Source: JBKBUF01 sp046290815 (GTDB lineage: Bacteria; Bacteroidota; Bacteroidia; Cytophagales; Cytophagaceae). Taken from it: a stretch of DNA of 64,000 bases. The notes beneath the pieces are model-generated. The model was not told where the DNA came from. It did no database searches and saw nothing but the letters and a program-made list of their open reading frames with translations. Of this stretch, positions 47,315 to 54,747 are shown one piece after another (the first letter of the stretch is position 1; each line of letters begins with the position of its first letter). The stretch is taken from contig JBKBUF010000013.1 of assembly GCA_046290815.1 (NCBI GenBank), positions 1-64,000 of the forward strand, in the 5' to 3' direction. A program made the translations under genes and the position numbers.

Positions 47315-49273
47315 TTAATTTTTATATAGTTTCATACTATATACTATTTCATCCGAGATCACCTTCAGGTGGTATATTCCAGAGGGCCAGTTTTCTCCTA
47401 TAGATACCCCATCAAAAATGTCTCCCTCAAAAATTAATTTTCCCACAGCATCGGAAACATACCCATACGCATCATTCTCAGACATCCATGAAATCCTGAA
47501 ATTATCTTCGGAAGGATTCGGATAAGCAATTATAGAATTTTGTTCATTAATAACAGTTACAACCTTGCTGAAACTTTCTGTTCCATTAAAATCTACCTGC
47601 TTAATTCTATAATACATTTTCCCATAAACCGATAATTGATCATAATATTTATAGCTTTTTACAGAATTGCTATTTCCAGATCCATCTAAGGAAGCTATTT
47701 CTTCAAACAACTCACCATCAAAAGATCTTTCTACCACAAAATATTTATTATTCAATTCAGAAGAAGTTCTCCAGCTAATGATTGATTTACCACTTTCATA
47801 TTCCGCCATTATGTCCAACCAGGTTACAGGTAGGATGCAATCTATATTAATACTTCTGTTTATTGTCCAGGTATTGTTACATGTCTGGTCTTTGAATTTT
47901 AATCTGACATTAAAATTCCCTGCAGTTGAAAATGAATATTCAGGAGCAATGCCTAATCCGGATCTGAAACCTGATCCATCACCGAAGTCCCATTCTTCAG
48001 AACCGGGCAAAATGGTAACATCTTCATTGAAGTAAGATTTCATTTCATATGAGAAAGAGAAGTTAGGACACGATCCGCCTACAAACATATTTTTGTTAGG
48101 ACTTAACCATGCAATGTTCGCTATTCCTCTGTCAATATTGGGAAACACATCAGGTCCCGGGTTTAATAAAAAACCCATTCCATCATAATTGCAACCTGCA
48201 CCGGGAATATCAGGATTATTCACAACACCCAGATAAGAAGGGGTACTGCCGGCCGCTCCTGCATCATTACCATTTGTGACATAAACCTTATTATCAGGCC
48301 CTAGCTGCAAGGTGCCCATCCAGTTTACATTATTCATACTTCTCCAAGCAGCCTCTGAATAGACATCTCCGGTTTCAATATTAAGTTGATACATAATATT
48401 GTCTGAGTGAGAAGTAAAATATAAAATGTTGCCGTTGGGTGAAAACTCACATCCATATAAAGATGGGAAACCAGTTTTTCTTATTACCAGACCTGTTACT
48501 TTGCCGGTATTCATATCCCAATCATACACCTCAACCACTCCTGTGGAATATACTGCTCCTAATCTGTTTTGACATTTGTTAATTTTTAAAGAACCCTGCC
48601 ACACACAATTTCCTGTTGTACCTGCCACAGAACTTATATTTCTTGTTCCGACACCTGAAGCAGTCACATGCCAGGAATATATATTTCGCATCTGCCAACC
48701 AGAAAAATCGCCGCCCTGATGTGCCACTATCCAGTAGTTTCCGTCACCATCAATTCCCGAAGTCAATTGTTCAGTTACTTCATTATATGTTGCAAGTTGT
48801 ACCGGACCACCAATGATATTTATTCCTGTAGCAGTTTTTTCAATATGGTAATAATTTATTCCTAACTGTGCAGACGAAGCTACCCTTTGACCTCCCCCCC
48901 AAGGGTCAACATTTGCTGTAAAAAGATAGTATCTGGAGGTGTTGCCAGGATCAGGGATAGCAATGCCATTTTGAACCGATGAAGTACCACCTCTTACTAT
49001 CTGTTTAAAGTTATGTACTCCATCATATAACTCATATCCATTGGAATAAAAAACAACATTTTTGTTTTTATCTACTATAGAAGTGCTTCCTTCCTGCGCC
49101 CATCCGGCTATCTTCCCGTCATTCAATACCAAAGGTATACCTCCTGAAGTAAAATCTAAACCTGCCTTCACACCAAAATACCATTTAGGAGAAAGACTTA
49201 ACGGACTGACCTGAGCGTATCCGGAAGTAAAAAGATACATTGATATGCTGAATAAAAATAAAAACCTGCCCAT
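47315..49273 (-). CDS. Secreted beta-propeller/PKD protein with T9SS domain
   Basis: A 652-residue paralog of the 33558 and 59569 products. The MGRFLFLFSISM start is preferred to an ATG 24 codons upstream because it begins a proper signal peptide (ends GYAQ). The propeller-like region starts SPKWYFGVKAGLDFTSGG and has EFSPNGNILYFTS and LQLGPDNKVYVTN. A PKD domain follows (EEWDFGDGSGFRSG), then an FnIII-like linker and a T9SS domain (AYPNPSEDN). A run of seven G encodes part of Trp-Gly-Gly-Gly at + positions 48894-48900. The promoter carries a GGTAGTATTGCC-type operator 99 bases from the start codon, next to the kinase/regulator genes. Confidence 0.78.
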   Translation of the reverse strand: MGRFLFLFSISMYLFTSGYAQVSPLSLSPKWYFGVKAGLDFTSGGIPLVLNDGKIAGWAQEGSTSIVDKNKNVVFYSNGYELYDGVHNFKQIVRGGTSSVQNGIAIPDPGNTSRYYLFTANVDPWGGGQRVASSAQLGINYYHIEKTATGINIIGGPVQLATYNEVTEQLTSGIDGDGNYWIVAHQGGDFSGWQMRNIYSWHVTASGVGTRNISSVAGTTGNCVWQGSLKINKCQNRLGAVYSTGVVEVYDWDMNTGKVTGLVIRKTGFPSLYGCEFSPNGNILYFTSHSDNIMYQLNIETGDVYSEAAWRSMNNVNWMGTLQLGPDNKVYVTNGNDAGAAGSTPSYLGVVNNPDIPGAGCNYDGMGFLLNPGPDVFPNIDRGIANIAWLSPNKNMFVGGSCPNFSFSYEMKSYFNEDVTILPGSEEWDFGDGSGFRSGLGIAPEYSFSTAGNFNVRLKFKDQTCNNTWTINRSINIDCILPVTWLDIMAEYESGKSIISWRTSSELNNKYFVVERSFDGELFEEIASLDGSGNSNSVKSYKYYDQLSVYGKMYYRIKQVDFNGTESFSKVVTVINEQNSIIAYPNPSEDNFRISWMSENDAYGYVSDAVGKLIFEGDIFDGVSIGENWPSGIYHLKVISDEIVYSMKLYKN

Positions 49274-49297
49274 ACTTTGTGTGTTTGTTTTATAAAA

Positions 49298-49388
49298 CAA
49301 ATATATCAGCAGGCACTTAAGGTTTAAATAGGAACAAAAACTCATTCTTTCAGGACTAAATACCTATTTTTATAGGTAGTATTGCCCA
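49298..49388 (-). promoter_or_regulatory. Promoter with GGTAGTA-type operator (site S1)
   Basis: Operator TACCTAT-N4-ATAGGTAGTATTGCCCA lies at 49361-49388 (written on the plus strand). On the minus strand TATATTTG at 49305-49298 fits the -7 box TAnnTTTG, with 66 bases between operator and box and 24 bases between box and ATG. Identical operator-to-box spacing occurs at site S4. Confidence 0.6.
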
Positions 49389-49473
49389 CGAAAAAAATAT
49401 ACTCTATTGAGGAATAAGGGAATAAAATTCTGATAAAAAAAGAAGGATTAATTCAATTATAAGATATTAAAAT

Positions 49474-49500
49474 GGCAACCCTGAAGAAGTCAGGACTGCC
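49474..49500 (-). terminator. Hairpin terminator after response regulator gene
   Basis: Stem GGCA/TGCC plus CCTGA/TCAGG with a five-base loop, ten bases past the stop. The minus strand continues ATTTTAATATC, so it is a moderate terminator. Confidence 0.6.
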
Positions 49501-49509
49501 ATAGAATTT

Positions 49510-50163
49510 TTAAAGGACCTCTGTACTTAAATTTTCAATTGCAAATTTAAGCAGACCATTTTTACCTGTTATGTTCAATTTTTTTGCAATGTTCATTCTA
49601 TGATTAAAAACTGTCTTTTCACTAATAAAAAGTTCGTCTGCGATTTCTTTGCTGGTTTTATATCTTGCAACCATGTGTAACACCTTTGTTTCTGTAGGAG
49701 TCAACAATTCCAAATCCTTCAGTTCACCTTCCGGTTTAGATTTTGAATTCTTCTTCAACAAAAACGCAGACATTTCCGGACTAATATAAGGATGACCATC
49801 TACCACCGCCTGAATAGCATGCATAATATCAGTAACAGCATTCTCCTTGAGAACATATCCTAACACTCCAATATCCAATGCTTTTAAAAAAGGAGCTTTT
49901 TCTTTGTGCATTGTAAGTAAGATAACCGGTATTTCAGGATGCGCTTTTTGTAGTTCCTCTGCTGCTTCCAATCCATTCATTTTTGGCATATCCACATCCA
50001 AAACTATCACATCAGGCAAAAATTGATTCACTGAGGCAACTGCCTCCAGTCCGTTAGTTACAGCAGCAACAACTGCAAACTCAGGATTCATTTCCAAAAC
50101 CTCTCTTAGCCCTTTAAGAAAGATAGGATGATCATCCGCTATAAGAATATTTATCTTTTTCAT
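49510..50163 (-). CDS. NarL/LuxR-type response regulator
   Basis: A 217-residue two-component regulator. The receiver domain has the acidic pair in IADDHP (Asp10, Asp11), phospho-acceptor Asp56 in VLDVDMP, and LLTM and VLKENA for the Thr and Lys. The output domain (about 150-215) is a LuxR-type HTH: LTPTETKVLHMVARYKTSKEIADELFISEKTVFNH, given here only as a pattern. Its start overlaps the end of the histidine kinase gene by 32 bases, so the two are translationally coupled and cognate. It is the best candidate to bind the GGTAGTACTACC operators nearby; that is inference. Confidence 0.93.
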   Translation of the reverse strand: MKKINILIADDHPIFLKGLREVLEMNPEFAVVAAVTNGLEAVASVNQFLPDVIVLDVDMPKMNGLEAAEELQKAHPEIPVILLTMHKEKAPFLKALDIGVLGYVLKENAVTDIMHAIQAVVDGHPYISPEMSAFLLKKNSKSKPEGELKDLELLTPTETKVLHMVARYKTSKEIADELFISEKTVFNHRMNIAKKLNITGKNGLLKFAIENLSTEVL

Positions 50164-52000
50164 AAACCTGTTTTATCGGTATAATAATGTTAACCCTAGT
50201 TCCTTGCGGGAACGCATTTCCTCTCTCAATTGAGCCATTCAAAAATTTGACTCTCTCATTTATTCCCATCAATCCAAATCCGGAATTGCGACCTTGCTGG
50301 TTTGCCAAATTTAAACCTTTTCCATAATCCTCTACAACAATTTCTATCTTCCATTCACTCAATGTAATTTTTACCATAGCCTGTTTGGCACCTGAGTGTT
50401 TTATTATATTATTTAAACACTCCTGAATAATTCTATATAAATTAATTTCAGACTCTTTTGAAAGTATCGAATCAATGTTGTCAATATAAGATTTAATTTC
50501 AATTTGTCCTCCTTCACTTATTTCTTCAATCAATTCCTGAATGGCTTTAGACAATCCGAGCAAGTCTAACTGGAATGGACGAAGACCAAAAGAAATATTT
50601 CTAATTTCCTGAATAGAATCCGTAATCATTTCTGTCAGATCATTGTCAGCTAATAAAATTTTTCCATTGGCAGTTTCCTGATTCTTCAATAACAGAATTT
50701 TATTTTTTATCATGATTAAATCCTGACCAACACTATCATGCAATTCGAGAGACACTCTTTTCCGCTCATTTTCCTGTGATTCGATTAATTGTTGTGAGAA
50801 ATGAATTGCCTGATTCAATGCCTCCTGTTGAGCCTTTTCCTTTTCTTTTTTATAAAACTGCAATTTATTAGCCAATGCATAAGAAAGCATAATTGCTTCA
50901 AAAGCAGAACCGATTTCAAGTGCATGTTCATTTATAAAATTCACCGAAAGGAATCCGAATTGATAAAGATTAAATCTTACAACTTCAACAATAAGAAATC
51001 CGAATCCCACAACAAAGAAAATTGCAGGCTTAAAGCCCGTCCTATAAATATAAGGCCCTAAAATAAACACATAGAAAATATAACCGGGGTTAAATGCCAT
51101 AAGAAAAAAAGCTTCTATTTCATAACCTAAGGTTAATAAAATTAAAGCTACTACAGAAACAATTGCAAATGGAAACTGGATCTTATACAAGAGAGGGGAA
51201 TTTTTCTTAACATTTAAAAATTTATTTATAAAAAACACTGCAAATACAGTTGCGATTGCAACATAAATAGTTGAATTATTCAGCCATGGAATATCCGGCC
51301 ACAAATATTCAAAGCCATATCCTTTAATATTTGAGATATGCAATCCAAGAAAAAAAGTATAGATTACATAAAAAAGGTAAGTAACATCTCTTAAAGATAT
51401 ATACACAAAAAGGTTGTAAATCATCAAGGCAATCAGCAGTCCAAAATACAGGCCGCTAATAATATCCTTTATGTGATTATGCTCATAAAAATCCTTAATT
51501 GTAACCAGCTGTATATTGGTACTTAAATACATTTTACTTGTAAACCTAAGGTATACAGTAATTTTTTCACCCTTTGATATATTTACCGGATAAGCAAGTT
51601 GATTAGATTTTATCTTTCTGAATTTAAACTTATCTTCACTCTCAGATTTTATTTGTTCAATCGATCCGTCCTCTTTTATATAATATGCCTCATTTAAGTG
51701 GATATATGAATTTGAAATCTCCATAAACCAAATATCATTATTGGAATTATTTTGAATTTCAAATTTAAACCAATAGGCAGATTTAGTAATTCCAAATGCA
51801 GGCCTGGATTCACATGTTGTAAACTCCTGATTCAAATTCAGCACCTCCTGAAGTCCTAAAGATTTACTTTTGTCTTCCAGATAAAACAATTGATTGATAA
51901 CCGGAAAATTTTCCTTTCCATCGGTTAATATTACAGAACAATAGACTTCAGCAGAACTAAAGTCAAAAATTAAGGCCAGTATCAGGATAATTCTGTACAC
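50132..52000 (-). CDS. 7TMR-DISM histidine kinase
   Basis: A 622-residue membrane sensor kinase. A signal peptide is followed by a DISMED2-like extracytoplasmic domain (about 35-165), a 7TM region (about 175-380, GFEYLWPDIPW) and a short coiled coil. Then comes a HisKA_3 domain (ERKRVSLELHDSVGQDL) with phospho-acceptor His421. The HATPase domain is complete: N-box RIIQECLNNIIKHSG, D-box VVEDYGKGL and G-box GFGLMGINERV. It phosphorylates the NarL-type regulator whose gene overlaps its end. The DISMED2 domain is predicted to bind carbohydrate-like ligands, so a cellulose breakdown product is a reasonable but unproven signal. An operator and -7 box lie 335-450 bases upstream. Confidence 0.92.
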   Translation of the reverse strand: MYRIILILALIFDFSSAEVYCSVILTDGKENFPVINQLFYLEDKSKSLGLQEVLNLNQEFTTCESRPAFGITKSAYWFKFEIQNNSNNDIWFMEISNSYIHLNEAYYIKEDGSIEQIKSESEDKFKFRKIKSNQLAYPVNISKGEKITVYLRFTSKMYLSTNIQLVTIKDFYEHNHIKDIISGLYFGLLIALMIYNLFVYISLRDVTYLFYVIYTFFLGLHISNIKGYGFEYLWPDIPWLNNSTIYVAIATVFAVFFINKFLNVKKNSPLLYKIQFPFAIVSVVALILLTLGYEIEAFFLMAFNPGYIFYVFILGPYIYRTGFKPAIFFVVGFGFLIVEVVRFNLYQFGFLSVNFINEHALEIGSAFEAIMLSYALANKLQFYKKEKEKAQQEALNQAIHFSQQLIESQENERKRVSLELHDSVGQDLIMIKNKILLLKNQETANGKILLADNDLTEMITDSIQEIRNISFGLRPFQLDLLGLSKAIQELIEEISEGGQIEIKSYIDNIDSILSKESEINLYRIIQECLNNIIKHSGAKQAMVKITLSEWKIEIVVEDYGKGLNLANQQGRNSGFGLMGINERVKFLNGSIERGNAFPQGTRVNIIIPIKQVYEKDKYSYSG

Positions 52001-52103
52001 TCAGGAATGGATTTCAATTATTTTTTTTAATTCTTATCAATTAAATGTAATTACGAACCTTAAAACATAATGTTTTCAATTATTGAACCGCAAAACAGGC
52101 GTT

Positions 52104-52286
52104 TTATACATCCTGATGAAAATTTACCATTAGAATATGCAAGAACACCGTTAGATTCAAAATCATAAAGTTTGAAAAAGTAAAGAAAAATATGCAATTC
52201 AGTATTGATAAACTTACTGAAAGCAAAGAAAATGCAATTGTTAAATTAATTGCTTTTTCTGAACGGATAAATCTCATTACATTCAT
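52104..52286 (-). CDS. Possible small membrane protein (60 aa)
   Basis: A 60-codon ORF (MNVMRFIRSEKAINLT onward) between operator S2 and the histidine kinase gene. It encodes two hydrophobic stretches, TIAFSLLSVSLSILNCIFFF and MILNLTVFLHILMV, after a basic N-terminus. A longer frame extends upstream through the -7 box and operator and is rejected. The INLT segment also occurs in the 31-codon ORF at 59429. No family is known and the ORF may be chance in AT-rich DNA. Confidence 0.35.
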   Translation of the reverse strand: MNVMRFIRSEKAINLTIAFSLLSVSLSILNCIFFFTFSNFMILNLTVFLHILMVNFHQDV

Positions 52287-52334
52287 ATTGATAAATTTTA
52301 GTGAAAAATTTTGATGGCATGAACGATATATATA

Positions 52335-52447
52335 CAAAGATAAATCCTTTAAAATTCTCTTTAAATAAGGACTACAGCTCAATTTGTGATGGGCATGGCT
52401 GCCTATTTTGTAGTATGTATTACCTATCTTATAGGTAGTACTACCCA
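52335..52447 (-). promoter_or_regulatory. Promoter with GGTAGTACTACC operator (site S2)
   Basis: Operator TACCTAT-N3-ATAGGTAGTACTACCCA at 52421-52447 (plus-strand text) contains the perfect palindrome GGTAGTACTACC. A minus-strand TATCTTTG at 52342-52335 fits the -7 box. The spacing is 88 bases, 22 more than at S1 and S4. It would drive the small ORF, the kinase and the response regulator, implying autoregulation. Confidence 0.55.
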
Positions 52448-52489
52448 GAAAAAAAATTGCCATTGAGTGCACTTTAACATCAATGGCAA
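52448..52489 (-). terminator. Strong rho-independent terminator
   Basis: Perfect ten-base stem TTGCCATTGA/TCAATGGCAA followed on the minus strand by nine T. It ends the GH9 transcript and abuts operator S2. Confidence 0.88.
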
Positions 52490-52532
52490 AATAAACAGGG
52501 TAAGAATTATATAATCAAAATTTTTTTTGCAG

Positions 52533-54716
52533 TTACCTGCATATAAATTTTACTGTTGCTGATTTTTCCGAATTGACAAATGTTACAAAATATATTCCTT
52601 TAGCCAAATGGGAAACATTAACTTCAAGGTATTCCTGATTAATATCTTCAAAAGTAATCACAACTGTCCCCAAGGCATCGGCAATCTGAACATTATAACC
52701 TGTTTTAAAATCTTGCCCGGGATATAAAAACAATTTTTCATCTGCAGGATTAGGAAACACTCTGCTTTCGAACAAATTTTCCTGCATTTGATAAGCGTGA
52801 GTGACAGGTGGCATGCAGGTACCTGATACAAAATTTGAAAGCATTCTTATATATGTGGCATTAACATAAATAGCATTCTCCGTCACTTCCCATGAGTTTT
52901 CCGGCCATCCGGTATTCCAGTCTTTATAGCTCTTTTTAGCAGGCTGTCCGTATGGAGGACTTACTGTGCTAACTGAATACTGGGGGTTTGGACCTACCGG
53001 TACATATCCGGGAGGTGGACCATAGGTAGAAACCCCTACTCTATCCCACTTTGCACTTCCATGAACAAACCAGGCACTATAAATTTCATTCAACGAATTT
53101 TCTGCCCCAAATGAAGACATATTGCTGATATAGCAAAAGGAGGTGGGATTTACTCCATGAATATAATGTACATAACCTGAAGCAGCATCAAGGCAATTAG
53201 ACCTGAAAGTAAGATTATCCATATTATATTTAATCACATTCAGAAAAATCTGAGCTTCTCTTCCCATATATTCATTGCTTCCCCAAAAAATATCTTTTAA
53301 ATAAGAACGGTATCCGTCTGCTTTGTTAATATATTTTTCATAGTGAAAACCAAATGTACCGGTTTTCTTTACCTCGCTCAAATACCTGTTCCTTATATTA
53401 TTTCCGTGACTTGCAGTAATACCCGATGCTTTGGTATAATACAACATTGCATCCTGAACAGATCCGTCGTTGGCATTTAAAAAATAATTGGCATACCATG
53501 AAATAGAAGTATAAGTACTTTCAAAGTATGTTTTGAATTCCGCAGTACCGGTTAAGGCATACAAAAAAGCGGCTGCGGCTATTTTTCGTTCTGTAAGGTA
53601 TCGTTGATAAACAGAAGGATCATTTAAATTAATTGGGAGCTCTTGCTCTCCGGCACTAAGTTTTCCTGTATTCTGCCAGGTGATATTAGTATTATTTTTA
53701 GCCCAATTCCATGCGCTGACAGCTGCCGTTTGAAGTGTATTTGCATAAACAGTATTTCCAATAGACCTGAACTGTATGGCACCCAGAGCCAACATTGCCG
53801 CGGCAGACAATGTTGCAGAGGTAGTTGCAGGACCATAAAACCTTTGACCTGCATCAGAGGACGGTGGACTCGCAGCTCCGCTGGAAGGACGTACACCAAC
53901 CATACATAAAACAGAGCCATTACCTGTGGCCTGTTGCATCTTCAATACCCAGTCTAACTCCACTTTCACTTCATCCAAAATATCCGGCACACCATTACCT
54001 GACTCAGGAATTCCAAAATCATCAGTCCAGACCGAAGGATTTTCTTCATAGGCTAATAATAAATCCTGAACTGCCCTATATGAAAAATTTATATACTTAT
54101 TGTAATCGCCGGCATCATGCCATCCTCCTGAAAGATTTTTCTCTGTTGCTGCCGTTCCGGAACCTGAGTTCACATACGCTCTGCAGTTATTATCTTGTAA
54201 AGATTTAGTATGACAAACAGCATCTGCCCAACCGGTATGAACGTGAGGAGTTGTTTTTGCGACACCACACCTCTGAAAATAATATGTTCTTACTGCTTCC
54301 CTTAAAACATCTTTATAAACATTATCCTGAATAACAAATTTATAGGATCGTGCGTTGTTCAAAGGATCATGAATATAATATTCTCCCGGAGTATTAAATG
54401 ATGTAAAATCAAACCACCACAACTTATCTCCTGATGGACCGTCAGTATTTCCGCTATTCCAAATTACAGGTGATCCTGTAAACATTATTTGATTATCAGA
54501 CCATCGTCTGACGTGATAAGTAGACCCAGGCACAAATGTGACAGCAGAATTGTACCCTGTCTGAGGATTTGCAAGTACCGCTACCTTTTGCCGATTACAC
54601 TGGTATCCAAACTGATCAACTTTGATGTTTATATTTACAGACCCGAGTTGCTGAGAATAAACCGGAAAAATAAAAAGTAAAAATATAATTGAGCAAAATG
54701 ATAGTTTTTTTATCAT
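52533..54716 (-). CDS. GH9 cellulase with T9SS domain
   Basis: A 727-residue secreted cellulase. Signal peptide to about 22. A CelD-type N-terminal Ig-like domain (about 28-130) starts VNINIKVDQFGYQC. The GH9 alpha/alpha-barrel (about 135-645) has SGGWHDAGDYNKY with catalytic Asp201 and Asp204, the HYIHGVNPTSFCY-type segment, and the C-terminal VTENAIYVNATYIRML with the acid Glu. A T9SS sorting domain follows (VFPNPADEK). It starts 31 bases after the GH9 paralog upstream, so the two form an operon closed by the terminator at 52448-52489. Confidence 0.93.
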   Translation of the reverse strand: MIKKLSFCSIIFLLFIFPVYSQQLGSVNINIKVDQFGYQCNRQKVAVLANPQTGYNSAVTFVPGSTYHVRRWSDNQIMFTGSPVIWNSGNTDGPSGDKLWWFDFTSFNTPGEYYIHDPLNNARSYKFVIQDNVYKDVLREAVRTYYFQRCGVAKTTPHVHTGWADAVCHTKSLQDNNCRAYVNSGSGTAATEKNLSGGWHDAGDYNKYINFSYRAVQDLLLAYEENPSVWTDDFGIPESGNGVPDILDEVKVELDWVLKMQQATGNGSVLCMVGVRPSSGAASPPSSDAGQRFYGPATTSATLSAAAMLALGAIQFRSIGNTVYANTLQTAAVSAWNWAKNNTNITWQNTGKLSAGEQELPINLNDPSVYQRYLTERKIAAAAFLYALTGTAEFKTYFESTYTSISWYANYFLNANDGSVQDAMLYYTKASGITASHGNNIRNRYLSEVKKTGTFGFHYEKYINKADGYRSYLKDIFWGSNEYMGREAQIFLNVIKYNMDNLTFRSNCLDAASGYVHYIHGVNPTSFCYISNMSSFGAENSLNEIYSAWFVHGSAKWDRVGVSTYGPPPGYVPVGPNPQYSVSTVSPPYGQPAKKSYKDWNTGWPENSWEVTENAIYVNATYIRMLSNFVSGTCMPPVTHAYQMQENLFESRVFPNPADEKLFLYPGQDFKTGYNVQIADALGTVVITFEDINQEYLEVNVSHLAKGIYFVTFVNSEKSATVKFICR

Positions 54717-54747
54717 TACAATCCTTTCTTTTAAAGTAGAAAATAAT

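Larger units (their letters stand above)
52001..52532. other. Intergenic region between GH9 and kinase genes
   Basis: A 532-base gap holding, in minus order, the GH9 terminator (52448-52489), operator S2 (52421-52447), a TATCTTTG -7 box (52342-52335), a possible 60-codon membrane ORF (52104-52286) and about 100 bases of leader before the kinase start. Confidence 0.5.

Noticed and set aside
52287..52472. N-terminal extension of the 52104 minus frame to 122 codons
   Set aside because: The extension runs through the predicted -7 box, operator S2 and part of the GH9 terminator, so only the last 60 codons are kept as a weak candidate.
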